From CBFHSD01 sp965658375 (GTDB lineage Bacteria; Bacteroidota; Bacteroidia; Flavobacteriales_G; Salibacteraceae): 64,000 nt of DNA. This document shows positions 26,257 through 35,992 of the stretch, piece after piece (the first letter of the stretch is position 1; every line of letters begins with the position of its first letter). The position numbers and the translations under genes are program-made. Below the pieces are notes generated by a model. It saw nothing but the letters and a program-made list of their open reading frames with translations. It made no database searches and was not told the origin of the DNA. The stretch covers positions 1 to 64,000 of the forward strand of contig CBFHSD010000003.1 of NCBI GenBank assembly GCA_965658375.1. The letters are read 5' to 3'.

Positions 26257-27812
26257 TATGATGCTGTAAGAATGATTCTAAAGGTGGTTCCTTTTCCAAC
26301 TTCACTGGATTTAACCACTATTTTTCCATTGTGGTAAGATTCTATGATCCTTTTGGTGAGCGACAATCCAAGTCCCCATCCTCTTTTCTTACTTGTGTAG
26401 CCTGGCTGAAAAACGCGTTTTCTTTTGCCGTAAGGAATGCCCTTTCCTGTGTCACTTACTTCAATAATAATCTTGCCGTTTGTGCTTTGAATCTGTGCTG
26501 TGATAGAACCTGGTTTCCCTTCAAGCGCATCAATGGCATTTTTGCTCAAATTCTCAATTACCCATTCAAACAAATGCTTGTTCAAATTGGCTTGCGCCTC
26601 TAAATCTCCCGTGGCTTTGAGCTCTATTTTATCTGATACACGTTTGCGTAAATAGTCAAAGAACTCTTCAATGGTTTCGCCCACCGCATGAGGTTTTAAT
26701 TCTGGGCGTGAGCCTATTTTAGAGAAGCGCTCGGTAATAACTTCAAAGCGATGGATGTCTTTGTCCATCTCATCTGCAATATGTTTGGTTTGCTCTTCTG
26801 CCCGCAGTAATTCTACCCATCCCATGATGGAGCTCAAAGGGGTGCCCAATTGGTGCGCGGTTTCTTTAGACATACCCACCCAAACTTGGTTTTGCTCACT
26901 TCTTCTGGCAATGCTGAAGAGGTAATACCCAATAATGATGAATAAACCAATGACTCCAAACTGGATAAAAGGATAATACTTGAGTTGTTCTAGAATCAAT
27001 GAATTGCTGTAATACACAACATACTCTTGCTTGTCATCTCCCAATGAAAAGCGGATAGGTTCATTGCTGTCTTCCATGGCCAAAACAGTCTCTTGCAAGC
27101 CTTTTGCCTCGGCTATTTGACTTTCTGGTATGTTGGTGAACGCTAAGACAGAATCAAGGTTGGAAGTAGCCAAGACCACAGGAGTGGTTCCCATTTGGTT
27201 CACAACATCGGCAATGAAACCGTTTTGAATTTCATTGAAGGTTTTCTTCAATTCTTTAAAAAGCAAAGACTCCCCATAGTAGAGGTAATTGTAGGCATCT
27301 GCATAGTAGTTTACCTCAATCCGCTTTCCCTTTCTCACCATCAAATCTAGGGCGTCTATGAGTATGATGCGATTGAGCGAATCAACGGCTGCTCTGCCCA
27401 GTTCTTGAATGCGCGGATCTGAAGGTTCTATGACTCCAGGAATGTTTCTAGAGCTCAAAATTTCTCCCGCTTCATTTACTTGAATAATAGGGATGTGCGT
27501 GTTGTACTCAATCACCTTTGTGGCCAATGCAATGTCTAATGATTTAGGAATGCTTTCGGTAGCCTCAACCCAAAGTTCCATGCGCTGCTCTTCTTCATCT
27601 CCCAAATCTTTGAATAGCCGATTGGTGTAGCCTACCAGTTTGGCTCTTCTTTGCACCGCCTCTGCCCACAGTCTTACTTTGGAACGTTCTTCTTCTGCCA
27701 GTCGCTGAACAATGAAATTGGTGTACCAAAAAGAACCTGCAACAATCAAGAGTGCCACCAGCATCAAGATTTGTTTCCACAGCGTTTTCTTATCGTAGAT
27801 TGTTGATGCCAT
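26256..27812 (-). CDS. Orphan membrane sensor histidine kinase
   Basis: 518 residues from ATG 27812 (an in-frame ATG further upstream lies inside the AsmA gene). Transmembrane span at about 11-33, a periplasmic domain of about 240 residues, a second span near 275-297 (FGVIGLFIIIGYYLF), then the HisKA helix with H320 in KETAHQLGTPLSSIMGW and an HATPase_c domain (IENLSKNAIDAL, DTGKGIP, GWGLGLSLTKRI). No response regulator nearby. Lies 4 nt after the AsmA-like gene, perhaps linking envelope state to its signal. Confidence 0.93.
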   Translation of the reverse strand: MASTIYDKKTLWKQILMLVALLIVAGSFWYTNFIVQRLAEEERSKVRLWAEAVQRRAKLVGYTNRLFKDLGDEEEQRMELWVEATESIPKSLDIALATKVIEYNTHIPIIQVNEAGEILSSRNIPGVIEPSDPRIQELGRAAVDSLNRIILIDALDLMVRKGKRIEVNYYADAYNYLYYGESLLFKELKKTFNEIQNGFIADVVNQMGTTPVVLATSNLDSVLAFTNIPESQIAEAKGLQETVLAMEDSNEPIRFSLGDDKQEYVVYYSNSLILEQLKYYPFIQFGVIGLFIIIGYYLFSIARRSEQNQVWVGMSKETAHQLGTPLSSIMGWVELLRAEEQTKHIADEMDKDIHRFEVITERFSKIGSRPELKPHAVGETIEEFFDYLRKRVSDKIELKATGDLEAQANLNKHLFEWVIENLSKNAIDALEGKPGSITAQIQSTNGKIIIEVSDTGKGIPYGKRKRVFQPGYTSKKRGWGLGLSLTKRIIESYHNGKIVVKSSEVGKGTTFRIILTAS

Positions 27813-27816
27813 TGCG

Positions 27817-30492
27817 TTACTTATCGTCTTCCTCTTCCCACTCAAACTCCACCTCAGTGGTATCTGTTTCAGTCAGTTTTTTGAAGAATTTCTTGATTCC
27901 TTTTTCGTTGCTTGTATCTGCCTTTTGCGGGTTTGGTTTGCTTTGAGTAGAATCTGTTTTGCTCTCTTCTCCAAACTCACCCAAATCTAATTCAAATTCC
28001 ATTTCTTGAATTTGCTTTCCAACATCGTGCAACGAAGTATCGTTCTTAAACAGTCCAAGCTCTTCTTTTAAAATAGAGCGCGTAGTTTTCCACTCTTGGT
28101 TGGTTTGTGTTTTAGCGTAAGCTTTCGCTGCCTCTTTATCTTTCTCAAAAACCGGATTGTCTACCGTTCCGGTAATGCGTCTAAAAATCATCTGGTTTCC
28201 TGTTCCATCATCAGAGTAATGCCCGTATTCGGTTTGTTCGAGATCCCTCTTCAAGAGCACCTCTTTAAGGTTGAAATACATGCGGTAGTCAATGGCATTA
28301 TCAAAAGTATGTGTGCCTTCTAAGCCCATGGTCAATGCCGAAGATTTGATTTCAAAACCGGGAATGAACACGGTCTCATCTTTCACTTGAATGTTATTCC
28401 TCAAGGTTTCAAAAGAGATGTCTTGTAGCGCCTCATTAAAATCATCAAGGTGAACCATGCGTGCCAACACATAATCTTCTCTCAAATCGGTAACCAGTGT
28501 GGCCAATGGTTCATAGTTTCTAAGCCTCCCGTTTCGAAATGTGATGTCTGAATTCACAAACAGTGTTGGCATTATAAACTGAAAAGTAGAATCCAATTTC
28601 GAGCTCAAAAACACATCCAGATCAGCCTTTCCAGAGATGTGTTCACTTGTAAGGTCTTGCATTTTAAAATTGTCAAAAGCCACCATCATTTTAGAGACAT
28701 CAACATCGCTCATAAGCGTATTGAGTTTCAATTCAAACTTCTTATTAGAGCCTGACACTATACTGGCCTTACCCTGCACACTGCCGCCAATGGATTGTAA
28801 CTTAAATGGCGAAAGAGCAAATTGTTTAGCTGTTAGCTGGAGGCGAGCTACTGCATTTTCTCCACTTAGGTTCTCATAGGTAAAACGATCTACCCGCAAC
28901 TGAAGCAACACATCTACCTGTTGAGGCAATTCAAAAGCGTTTTCGCTCGATTCTTGCTCCTGCACTAATAGGGCTTTGCTAAATTCTTGCATGTAGAGGT
29001 TGCCTCTTACCACCAAAGGTTTTGAAGCTGATAGAACCTGATTGAGGTAACCTTTCAGAATACCGCTGTACTTGAAGGGAACCTGTTTGTAATCGCCTTT
29101 CATTTGAGTGACTTCCAACTGGCTTGGACTTAATGCAATTTGAGCATTGACTTTTTCCAGTTGATGACTTTCGTAGGTGAAGCCCAAATCTTTCAACTCA
29201 TACATTCCCTCAAAAGCCAGCTTGGGTAAAATACTTTGTAGCGAGTCTTTTTTTGAGGCGCTCCCCTTGAATTGAACTGAACCATTGAAAGTTCCCTGCA
29301 AGCCTTCTAAAGCTGTTACCCCTAAAAATTCGAGCGTTTCTTTGAATTTTAAATCAGATTGGAGACTCCCTGTAAAGCTTTTCCAATGGATTCCCTTCCA
29401 ACGGAAATTGCCCGAAAAATAGCCTTCTTTACCTACAGCGCTGAGCGAATCTACTTGCAAAAGAAAAGTATTGGGAGAGGATATATTCGCGTGAGAAACA
29501 CTCCCCGCAGCATGTATGTCTGCAAATTGAGCACCAGATGCTTTATGTATAAACTCGCCCTTTTGCACTTTAAAGGTAGACGAATATGCCACGACCGCAT
29601 TGGCTTTTCTCTCTAACTTGAAATCAATATCTGCTTGGCCATTGATGGTGTAAGCATCAAGCGATGTACTCATGTTTGGAGGCAGCGCCCCCAAGGCTTC
29701 TTCAAGTGCCACTTGAGGTGCAGACAGTTGAAAAGAATAAGTTTCTCCTTGCCACCAACCAGCCGCATTGAGCGAAAGCGAATTGTTCCATTTCACAATC
29801 CCTCTTGACAATTGAAAACGGTCACGACTGTGTAAAAACTCCAAGCCCAAGTCAATATTGAGTTGGGTATTATTGAGGTAGTTGTTTCCGTTAACAAGCA
29901 ATTCTTCAGCTAAAAGATCGCCATACAAAGCCAATTGCAATTCTTCTGGTAGAAAAGTGCCTTTGGCTTTGAGTTTATCTACATGCGCTTTGTAACGCTG
30001 ATCAGACGCTTCATTCTCCCAAAGAATACCGACATTAACAAGGCCAATATCTTCAATGTTCAATTCAAAATTCTCTGAAGACTCTAGCGTATCTGCCTTC
30101 CAAATGGTGTAGTTGTTAGACCCATCCTTAAAAGTATGCAATCGGGCGAACCCGTGTTCTGCATCTACCCTTAAAAGCTTGTATTGTTGATGGTAAACAT
30201 CAATGAGATTAAAACTGAAAAAGAGTTTTTGAAAATGGAAAAGGGTGTCGTTTGAGTTATGGGTAGATGGGGCAGAAATGTTGTTGAATACCACAGAGGC
30301 ATTCGGAAATTTTTGAAGCAGTGTAAAATCAATCGACTCCACATTGATTTCTGACTGCACGTTTTTGTTCAGCTCAGCCACCAACTGCTCTATCACTTGG
30401 TCCTTAAAAACAAATGCGACAGCTGTTGCAAGCACAAGCAAAATGATTGCGCTTGCAACACACCATCGCAAAGCTATTTTTATCTTCCTCAT
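27817..30492 (-). CDS. AsmA-like outer-membrane/lipid-transport protein
   Basis: 891 residues. One N-terminal membrane anchor (about 9-30), then KNVQSEINVESIDFTLLQKFPNASVVFNNIS, the AsmA N-terminal pattern, and a long series of beta-rich repeats ending with the AsmA_2 C-terminal region (LRNYEPLATLVTDLREDYVLARM, IPGFEIKSSALTMGLEGTHTF). The acidic tail (TDTTEVEFEWEEEDDK) is cytoplasm- or periplasm-exposed low complexity. Family members bridge membranes and affect lipid trafficking and outer-membrane assembly. First gene of the eight-gene minus-strand run. Confidence 0.9.
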   Translation of the reverse strand: MRKIKIALRWCVASAIILLVLATAVAFVFKDQVIEQLVAELNKNVQSEINVESIDFTLLQKFPNASVVFNNISAPSTHNSNDTLFHFQKLFFSFNLIDVYHQQYKLLRVDAEHGFARLHTFKDGSNNYTIWKADTLESSENFELNIEDIGLVNVGILWENEASDQRYKAHVDKLKAKGTFLPEELQLALYGDLLAEELLVNGNNYLNNTQLNIDLGLEFLHSRDRFQLSRGIVKWNNSLSLNAAGWWQGETYSFQLSAPQVALEEALGALPPNMSTSLDAYTINGQADIDFKLERKANAVVAYSSTFKVQKGEFIHKASGAQFADIHAAGSVSHANISSPNTFLLQVDSLSAVGKEGYFSGNFRWKGIHWKSFTGSLQSDLKFKETLEFLGVTALEGLQGTFNGSVQFKGSASKKDSLQSILPKLAFEGMYELKDLGFTYESHQLEKVNAQIALSPSQLEVTQMKGDYKQVPFKYSGILKGYLNQVLSASKPLVVRGNLYMQEFSKALLVQEQESSENAFELPQQVDVLLQLRVDRFTYENLSGENAVARLQLTAKQFALSPFKLQSIGGSVQGKASIVSGSNKKFELKLNTLMSDVDVSKMMVAFDNFKMQDLTSEHISGKADLDVFLSSKLDSTFQFIMPTLFVNSDITFRNGRLRNYEPLATLVTDLREDYVLARMVHLDDFNEALQDISFETLRNNIQVKDETVFIPGFEIKSSALTMGLEGTHTFDNAIDYRMYFNLKEVLLKRDLEQTEYGHYSDDGTGNQMIFRRITGTVDNPVFEKDKEAAKAYAKTQTNQEWKTTRSILKEELGLFKNDTSLHDVGKQIQEMEFELDLGEFGEESKTDSTQSKPNPQKADTSNEKGIKKFFKKLTETDTTEVEFEWEEEDDK

Positions 30493-30518
30493 ACTCTGAA
30501 ATAACGCTAGAATAGCTT

Positions 30519-30526
30519 CAAAAGTA
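30519..30526 (-). promoter_or_regulatory. Candidate -7 element for the AsmA-like operon
   Basis: Reads TACTTTTG on the minus strand, 26 nt before the ATG at 30492. No clean TTTG box at the usual distance. Confidence 0.4.
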
Positions 30527-30581
30527 TCAGTTGATTGAATGTGAAATAAAAGATGCTGGAACGATTATGAACATGTTGTTC

Positions 30582-31475
30582 TTAACCCAGCATACGCAAG
30601 AAATCTACTTCCTTCTCTGTCAAGAATCTCCAATGACCTCTCGGCAATCCCTTCTTGCTTAAACCTGCAAACATTACGCGGTCTAGCTTCACTACCTTAT
30701 GCCCTACCGCCTCAAACATTCTTCTTACCACGCGGTTTTTGCCACTATGTAGTTCAATACCTACTGTTTTATGGCTGGTATCGTCCATCAAGAAATTGGC
30801 TTTATCTGCATTTACTACAGTGTCTTCAAGAGTTACCCCGTCCAAGATTTTCTCTAAAATACTTGCGTGTATTTTCTTTTCTGTGGTTACTTGATACAGC
30901 TTTCTTACTTCGTGCTTGGGGTGAGTCAATTTCTTGGTTAAGTCACCATCATTAGTCAGAAGAAGCAATCCTGTTGTCATACGATCTAAGCGACCCACTG
31001 GAAACAAACGTTCGTTGCATGCCCCAGCCACCAAGTCCATCACAGTTCTTCTTCCTTGCGGATCATCTACTGTAGTAATGAAGTCTTTTGGCTTATTGAG
31101 CAATACATACACTAAGTTCTCTTGTTTCACCAAATCATCGCCATAGTGAACGATGTCGTTTGGCATAACGCGTGTGCCTAATTCTGTAACTACTTTACCA
31201 TTGATTTTAACTACGCCTGCCGTAATGAATTTATCGGCTTCTCTTCTCGAACAAATTCCAGCATTGGCTAAGTATTTATTGAGCCTTGTACCTTCTTTAC
31301 TAGGGCCAGAGCGTTTGATTGTTGGTTTGGAAAAGGTTCTGTTGCGTGAACCCTTGTTGCTTTTTGGATCGGCCCTGTTAAACTTTCTAACTGCCGAGCT
31401 ACGAGAAGTTCCGTTTCCTGAACTGGAAATCTTCTCGACTTTCTGTGTTGTTCTTATTCTTCTTCTCCCAGCCAT
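30582..31475 (-). CDS. rRNA large-subunit pseudouridine synthase, RluB/RluE-type, with basic N-terminal extension
   Basis: 297 residues from ATG 31475; an in-frame TTG at 31520 that overlaps yraN is a weaker start. About 60 N-terminal residues are rich in Arg/Lys/Ser (RRRIRTTQKV, KSNKGSRNRT), a disordered RNA-binding tail common in Bacteroidota. The S4 domain is TRLNKYLANAGICSRREADKFI, and the catalytic aspartate is in FPVGRLDRMTTGLLLLTNDG. Probably modifies helix 89/90 region of 23S rRNA; the exact target is not deducible. Confidence 0.93.
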   Translation of the reverse strand: MAGRRRIRTTQKVEKISSSGNGTSRSSAVRKFNRADPKSNKGSRNRTFSKPTIKRSGPSKEGTRLNKYLANAGICSRREADKFITAGVVKINGKVVTELGTRVMPNDIVHYGDDLVKQENLVYVLLNKPKDFITTVDDPQGRRTVMDLVAGACNERLFPVGRLDRMTTGLLLLTNDGDLTKKLTHPKHEVRKLYQVTTEKKIHASILEKILDGVTLEDTVVNADKANFLMDDTSHKTVGIELHSGKNRVVRRMFEAVGHKVVKLDRVMFAGLSKKGLPRGHWRFLTEKEVDFLRMLG

Positions 31476-31513
31476 AGCTGCTTGATTTTTAGGCTGCAAA
31501 GCTACAGTTTCTT

Positions 31514-31876
31514 TTACCAATGAGGAGAAAAAGCTTCTTCGAGGTGTGTTATGTTTTGTTGGTGTTGATTGATTATTACGCCAACCACATCAAACCTCAC
31601 TTCAAAATCAAGGTCTTTTTCAATCATGTAAGCATCTGCTGCTCTGATGATTCGCTTTTGTTGACCAAGGGTCACTAATTCTTCAGGTTCGCCCGCCCAA
31701 GTGCTCTCTCGTGTTTTTACTTCAACAAAAACATAGGTGTTCTCATGAGTAAAAATAAGATCTATTTCGTCTTTGTGATGACGCCAATTCTTTTCTACCA
31801 GTCGAAATGATTTATTCTGCAGGTATTCCAACGCAAGTTGCTCCCCTTTCTTTCCCAGTTCATTGTGCGAAGCCAT
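31514..31876 (-). CDS. yraN: YraN family endonuclease-like protein (UPF0102)
   Basis: 120 residues. LGKKGEQLALEYLQNKSFRLVEKNWR is the family start; DEIDLIF...YVFVEVKTR gives the restriction-endonuclease-like D-(x)n-ExK core. TLGQQKRIIRAADAYM and FDVVGV complete the pattern. Predicted Holliday-junction-resolvase-like fold; function unproven. Two nt after lipB on the same strand, so lipB-yraN-rlu is one operon. Confidence 0.94.
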   Translation of the reverse strand: MASHNELGKKGEQLALEYLQNKSFRLVEKNWRHHKDEIDLIFTHENTYVFVEVKTRESTWAGEPEELVTLGQQKRIIRAADAYMIEKDLDFEVRFDVVGVIINQHQQNITHLEEAFSPHW

Positions 31877-31878
31877 TG

Positions 31879-32580
31879 TTAAAGGCGTACAATTTCCATT
31901 TCAAACAAAGTGGCCAATTTTTCTAAGGCGATCTCCTTTACTTTTTGCTCATCCACCTTTTTGCCCAATTCGCGTTCCATGCTCGTCACATCTTTATCGT
32001 CTATACCGCAAGGCACAATATTGCCGAAGTATGACAAGTCTGTGTTGACATTGAAAGCAAAACCATGCATGGTTACCCAGCGTGAGGTGCGAACTCCAAT
32101 GGCACATATTTTCCGAGCAGAATCTTTATCAGCGTCAATCCATACCCCCGTATAACCGGGGTAGCGATCGCTTTCAATGCCAAATTCGCGCAGTGTTAGA
32201 ATAATGGCTTCTTCAATGTAACGCAGGTATTTATGGATGTCTGTAAAATAATGGTCAAGATTTATAATGGGGTAACCTACAATTTGCCCAGGGCCATGAT
32301 AGGTAATGTCTCCCCCTCTGTTGATCTTGTAAAAGGTAGCTTCTTTTTCTTTAAGACCCTCTTCATCCAAAAGCAAGTTATCGAGCGAACCGCTTTTGCC
32401 TAGTGTATATACATGCGGATGCTCTACAAACAGGAGGTGATCTTGCGTATCTTTTTCTCGCTCTGGGTGCTTTCTATTTTCGATTTTTTGCTGAATGATT
32501 GCCTGAAAAAGCTCTTCTTGGTGATCCCAACAAGCTTGGTAATCCATTCTTCCCAAATCTTTGAAATGAACTGCGGTCAT
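31879..32580 (-). CDS. lipB: Octanoyl-[acyl-carrier-protein]-protein N-octanoyltransferase
   Basis: 233 residues. RGGDITYHGPGQIVGYPI and KICAIGVRTSRWVTMHGFAFNV are the signature motifs, and the Cys/Lys dyad is Lys of RKICAIG with the Cys of NIVPCGI. Transfers octanoate from ACP to lipoyl domains of 2-oxoacid dehydrogenases. A -7 element lies 17 nt upstream; divergent to the membrane-protein gene at 32604. Confidence 0.96.
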   Translation of the reverse strand: MTAVHFKDLGRMDYQACWDHQEELFQAIIQQKIENRKHPEREKDTQDHLLFVEHPHVYTLGKSGSLDNLLLDEEGLKEKEATFYKINRGGDITYHGPGQIVGYPIINLDHYFTDIHKYLRYIEEAIILTLREFGIESDRYPGYTGVWIDADKDSARKICAIGVRTSRWVTMHGFAFNVNTDLSYFGNIVPCGIDDKDVTSMERELGKKVDEQKVKEIALEKLATLFEMEIVRL

Positions 32581-32596
32581 TTTGTTTTCTTTGAAG

Positions 32597-32604
32597 CAAA
32601 GGTA
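32597..32604 (-). promoter_or_regulatory. Candidate -7 element of lipB
   Basis: Reads TACCTTTG on the minus strand, 16 nt before the lipB ATG. It overlaps the ATG of the divergent gene. Confidence 0.45.
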
Positions 32605-34238
32605 TGATGCAAAAATTTAGTTCTGCGCAATGGAAATGGACAGGCTTGTCGCTTTTGGCAACGGCTTTGTTTCTATATGCCAGCGGACCATATAGATTTG
32701 GTGTATTTGACCAAACAATGAGCATCCCCTACTTAAAGCAGTTTGGCGATCCTTCTCTTTACCCATATGATTTAGCAGTAGCTCAAAAAAAGTATTTAGG
32801 CACCTTTTTTTGGCAAGCCCTTGGGTGGGTATGGAAGGTTTTCCCAAATCGCCTGCCGCATTTGTTTTTTACTCTTCAAGCCATTGCTGTTTTCACCTTT
32901 TATTATGCAGGAATTCGTCTCGTACGTAAACTTGGAGCCTCGGTTTTTGGAAGCGTTTTGTTTGTCTTTATCACGTTGATGGCGCACCCGGTTTTAGGAG
33001 GCATAAAAACTCTTGACAGCATTTTACTTACGAGAAGCATAGCATTTAGTATCGCATTGTTGAGTTTTACATGGACTTTGGACAAAAAGCACGTATGGGC
33101 CTCAATTGGTTTTGGCCTTTCTTTCATCATCCATCCCCTTTCAAGCATTGCCCTTTTTGCTTTGAGTGTAATGTTGGTTCTAAGAGAAACTCGCAGAACC
33201 GACTATTTAGATCTACTTAGGCTTCTTATTCCTTTTCTATTGATTGCCTCTCCTTTGCTTTTCCAGCACATCAATCAGCACACTGAAAGCATCGCCTTTA
33301 CAGAGTGGTTTGATTTGATGACGCTACGCTCACAACACCATACGCAGCCGCAAAATTGGGGCTTTAAGCTGAAGCTTCAATTCTTCCTCACAACAAGTGT
33401 TGGGTTGTTAAGTGTTGCCTTTCTTCCATCGAGCAAGACACAATGGGTGCATAAAAATGGAGTGCTACTCTTTTTTTCAATCGCATTGATTGCCACTTTG
33501 GTGTTAAGCAATTTCCCCAATAGTCTTGTACTAATTTATCAACCCGCAAGAACGTCTAAAGAGCTTTTCCTGCTTTGTTTCATCGCTTTCTCAGCCTTTG
33601 TCGGAAGCCTAAATTCAAAAACACCACTCTTCGTTCTTGTACTAGCAGTATTGTTGTCGCTTGCTTTGCTCTGCAACATCAACGAATTGTTTGATCCTGA
33701 AGCGCGCTTGGTTATTCCAGCATGTTTGACGCTGTACTTTATATCTCTCAAAACCAGTATCCCCAATCGGCTTGTGTATGCATGCTGCTTCATTGGAGTC
33801 GGCATTTTGGTTCGTCCATCTTTTGAACATTGGACTCCTATATTCATTCACTATGAAGATCGTTTTGGTTGGAACGGTATAGCTTCTTGGGCGAAAACCC
33901 ATAGCGCAAAGGATGCTTTGTTCATTCTTCCACCAAATCATGAGGGATTCAGAGCGCAGAGTGAACGTGCTGTTTATGTGACTTGGAAAGAGGGAACCTC
34001 TCAGTACTTTAATCCTTCGTTTGGCCCCTATTGGTTGAATCGATTGCAAATGCTTGGGTTTAAGAACGAAGCAGAAATAGAGCATCACTATCATATGCTA
34101 CCCTTACATGCCTTTGAAACCATCAAAAAGCATGAGCCTCAACACTCTGAAATATACATACTTAGAGATAAGAAACACCGCTTGAACCTCCCCGAAAAAA
34201 CAAAGGAAGGCAAGTGGGTCTTGTATCAGCTGAAATAG
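32604..34238 (+). CDS. Polytopic membrane protein with soluble C-terminus, function unknown
   Basis: 544 residues with about ten to twelve membrane spans from residue 14 to about 405, organised like the GT-C glycosyltransferase-related families (for example the NCBI family DUF6798), although no catalytic acidic loop is certain. The C-terminal 130 residues are soluble (WNGIASWAKTHSAKDALFILPPN, GFRAQSERAVYVTWKEG). Inner-membrane location. A second ATG at 32607 is equally plausible. Its promoter must lie within or before lipB on the opposite strand. Confidence 0.75.
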   Translation: MMQKFSSAQWKWTGLSLLATALFLYASGPYRFGVFDQTMSIPYLKQFGDPSLYPYDLAVAQKKYLGTFFWQALGWVWKVFPNRLPHLFFTLQAIAVFTFYYAGIRLVRKLGASVFGSVLFVFITLMAHPVLGGIKTLDSILLTRSIAFSIALLSFTWTLDKKHVWASIGFGLSFIIHPLSSIALFALSVMLVLRETRRTDYLDLLRLLIPFLLIASPLLFQHINQHTESIAFTEWFDLMTLRSQHHTQPQNWGFKLKLQFFLTTSVGLLSVAFLPSSKTQWVHKNGVLLFFSIALIATLVLSNFPNSLVLIYQPARTSKELFLLCFIAFSAFVGSLNSKTPLFVLVLAVLLSLALLCNINELFDPEARLVIPACLTLYFISLKTSIPNRLVYACCFIGVGILVRPSFEHWTPIFIHYEDRFGWNGIASWAKTHSAKDALFILPPNHEGFRAQSERAVYVTWKEGTSQYFNPSFGPYWLNRLQMLGFKNEAEIEHHYHMLPLHAFETIKKHEPQHSEIYILRDKKHRLNLPEKTKEGKWVLYQLK

Positions 34239-34261
34239 TGGCTTGAATCGACTGCTTTTGC

Positions 34262-34269
34262 TACTTTTG
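34262..34269 (+). promoter_or_regulatory. Candidate -7 element for tatA-gatA
   Basis: TACTTTTG, 30 nt before the tatA ATG, in a 61-nt gap after the membrane-protein gene. Confidence 0.45.
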
Positions 34270-34299
34270 TTGTTTGATTAATTACATAAAATCAACATT

Positions 34300-34482
34300 A
34301 TGCATTTGGCATTTTCACCAGGACCTCAAGAAATCATCCTCGTAGTTCTTCTTGTACTGATTCTTTTTGGAGGAAGAAAAATTCCCGAATTGATGAAAGG
34401 ACTAGGTAAAGGCATCAAAGAATTTAAAGATGCTTCTAAAGAAGACAGCGACAAAAAGGTTGAAAAAAACTCTAGCAATTAA
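34300..34482 (+). CDS. tatA: Sec-independent translocase subunit TatA/E
   Basis: 60 residues. A short N-terminal membrane helix (EIILVVLLVLILFGGRKIPE) is followed by the FGGRKIPELMKGLGKGIKEF amphipathic helix and a charged tail. Forms the pore of the twin-arginine pathway. tatC is not in the window. The stop overlaps the gatA start (TAATG). Confidence 0.93.
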   Translation: MHLAFSPGPQEIILVVLLVLILFGGRKIPELMKGLGKGIKEFKDASKEDSDKKVEKNSSN

Positions 34483-35900
34483 TGCCTAATTATTCTTTTG
34501 CCGAAGTTCAACATCGCATAGACATTAAAGAAGTTAACTGCTATCAGTTAGTTGAGTCTGCAATTCACAAAATAGAAGCGAACAAACATTTAAACGCCTT
34601 TCTCGAAGTTTTTGAGGAAGATGCTTTAAAGAGAGCGCTTGAAATTGATGATAAAATTAAAGCTGGTACTGCCGGGAAACTAGCGGGTATCATCATAGGC
34701 ATTAAGGATAATATTTGTTACCAAGGGCATAAAGTAGGAGCATCTTCCAAGATTCTTAACGGTTTTGAATCCTTGTTTTCTTCTACGGCAGTAGAGCGTT
34801 TATTGGCAGAAGATGCCATTATTATAGGCCGTTTAAATTGCGATGAATTTGCGATGGGTTCTTCAAATGAAAACTCAGCATTTGGTCCGGTTTTAAATCC
34901 CATTGATATCGAACGTGTACCAGGTGGTTCTTCAGGAGGTTCTGCAGCAGCAGTAGCAGCAGGACTGTGTGATGCCTCTTTAGGCTCTGATACGGGTGGC
35001 TCGATTCGACAACCTGCCTCTTTCTGCGGCATTGTTGGACTAAAACCTACCTACGGCAGAATTTCGAGATGGGGATTGATTGCCTACAGTTCTTCTTTAG
35101 ATCAAATAGGACCTTTTACCAACTCGGTTGAAGATTCTGCCACTTTATTGGAAATTATGGCCGGAAAAGATGCTTACGATACTACGGCATCTCAGGTTCC
35201 TGTTGACGATTATTCCAATTTTGAAAGAAAAGAATCTCCAAAACGCATTGCCTTCATCAAAGAAGTGATGGAAGCGAAAGGCTTGAGCGGTTCTGTAAAG
35301 AAAGCCTATACCAATCAACTGGAAGCATTGAAAAATCAAGGCCATACTATTGAAGAAGTGAGTTTTCCCTTCTTAGATATCATGGTTCCTACTTATTATG
35401 TAATTTCAAATGCTGAGGCAAGTTCAAACTTATCTCGCTACGATGGGATGCGTTATGGCTACCGAAGTGATCAAGCAGAGGGTGTTGAATCTACTTACGT
35501 AACTTCAAGAAGTGAAGGATTTGGACCTGAGGTAAAACGCAGAATCATGCTCGGTACTTTTGTATTGAGCGCTGGATATTATGATGCGTATTTTGCTCAA
35601 GCACAACGGGTAAGACAATTACTCAAAACTAAAACAGAAGAAATTTTAAACTCTTACGACTTCATTGTTACACCTACTACTCCGCATGAGGCCTTTAAGC
35701 TAAATGCAAAAAATGAAGATCCTGTAAGTATGTATTTAGAAGATATCTTTACGGTTCAAGCAAACCTTACTGGAAATCCAGCCATCAGCATACCTCAATT
35801 CTCAGTAGAAAATGGTTTACCAGTTGGATTTCAAATCTTAGCCAAGCATTTCCACGAAAAAGAAATGTTAAGCTTTGCACATACCTTGATGAACAATTAG
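34482..35900 (+). CDS. gatA: Asp-tRNA(Asn)/Glu-tRNA(Gln) amidotransferase subunit A
   Basis: 472 residues. The amidase Ser-cisSer-Lys triad is visible: Lys in GIKDNICYQG, the cis-Ser in PGGSSGGSAAAVAAG and the nucleophile Ser in GSDTGGSIRQPASFCG. It supplies ammonia for transamidation of mischarged tRNA with GatB/GatC, neither of which is here. One-base overlap with tatA, an arrangement often seen in Flavobacteriales. Confidence 0.96.
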   Translation: MPNYSFAEVQHRIDIKEVNCYQLVESAIHKIEANKHLNAFLEVFEEDALKRALEIDDKIKAGTAGKLAGIIIGIKDNICYQGHKVGASSKILNGFESLFSSTAVERLLAEDAIIIGRLNCDEFAMGSSNENSAFGPVLNPIDIERVPGGSSGGSAAAVAAGLCDASLGSDTGGSIRQPASFCGIVGLKPTYGRISRWGLIAYSSSLDQIGPFTNSVEDSATLLEIMAGKDAYDTTASQVPVDDYSNFERKESPKRIAFIKEVMEAKGLSGSVKKAYTNQLEALKNQGHTIEEVSFPFLDIMVPTYYVISNAEASSNLSRYDGMRYGYRSDQAEGVESTYVTSRSEGFGPEVKRRIMLGTFVLSAGYYDAYFAQAQRVRQLLKTKTEEILNSYDFIVTPTTPHEAFKLNAKNEDPVSMYLEDIFTVQANLTGNPAISIPQFSVENGLPVGFQILAKHFHEKEMLSFAHTLMNN

Positions 35901-35992
35901 TCGTTTAAAAACTACTGTTCTCTCTCATCAAACCCTTGCTATTTCTCGCATTTTTGTTAGAATGGGATTCCCGTTCCTCTGAAAATTGAATT

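Noticed and set aside
31476..31520. TTG-initiated extension of the pseudouridine synthase
   Set aside because: It would overlap yraN; ATG 31475 is a better start.
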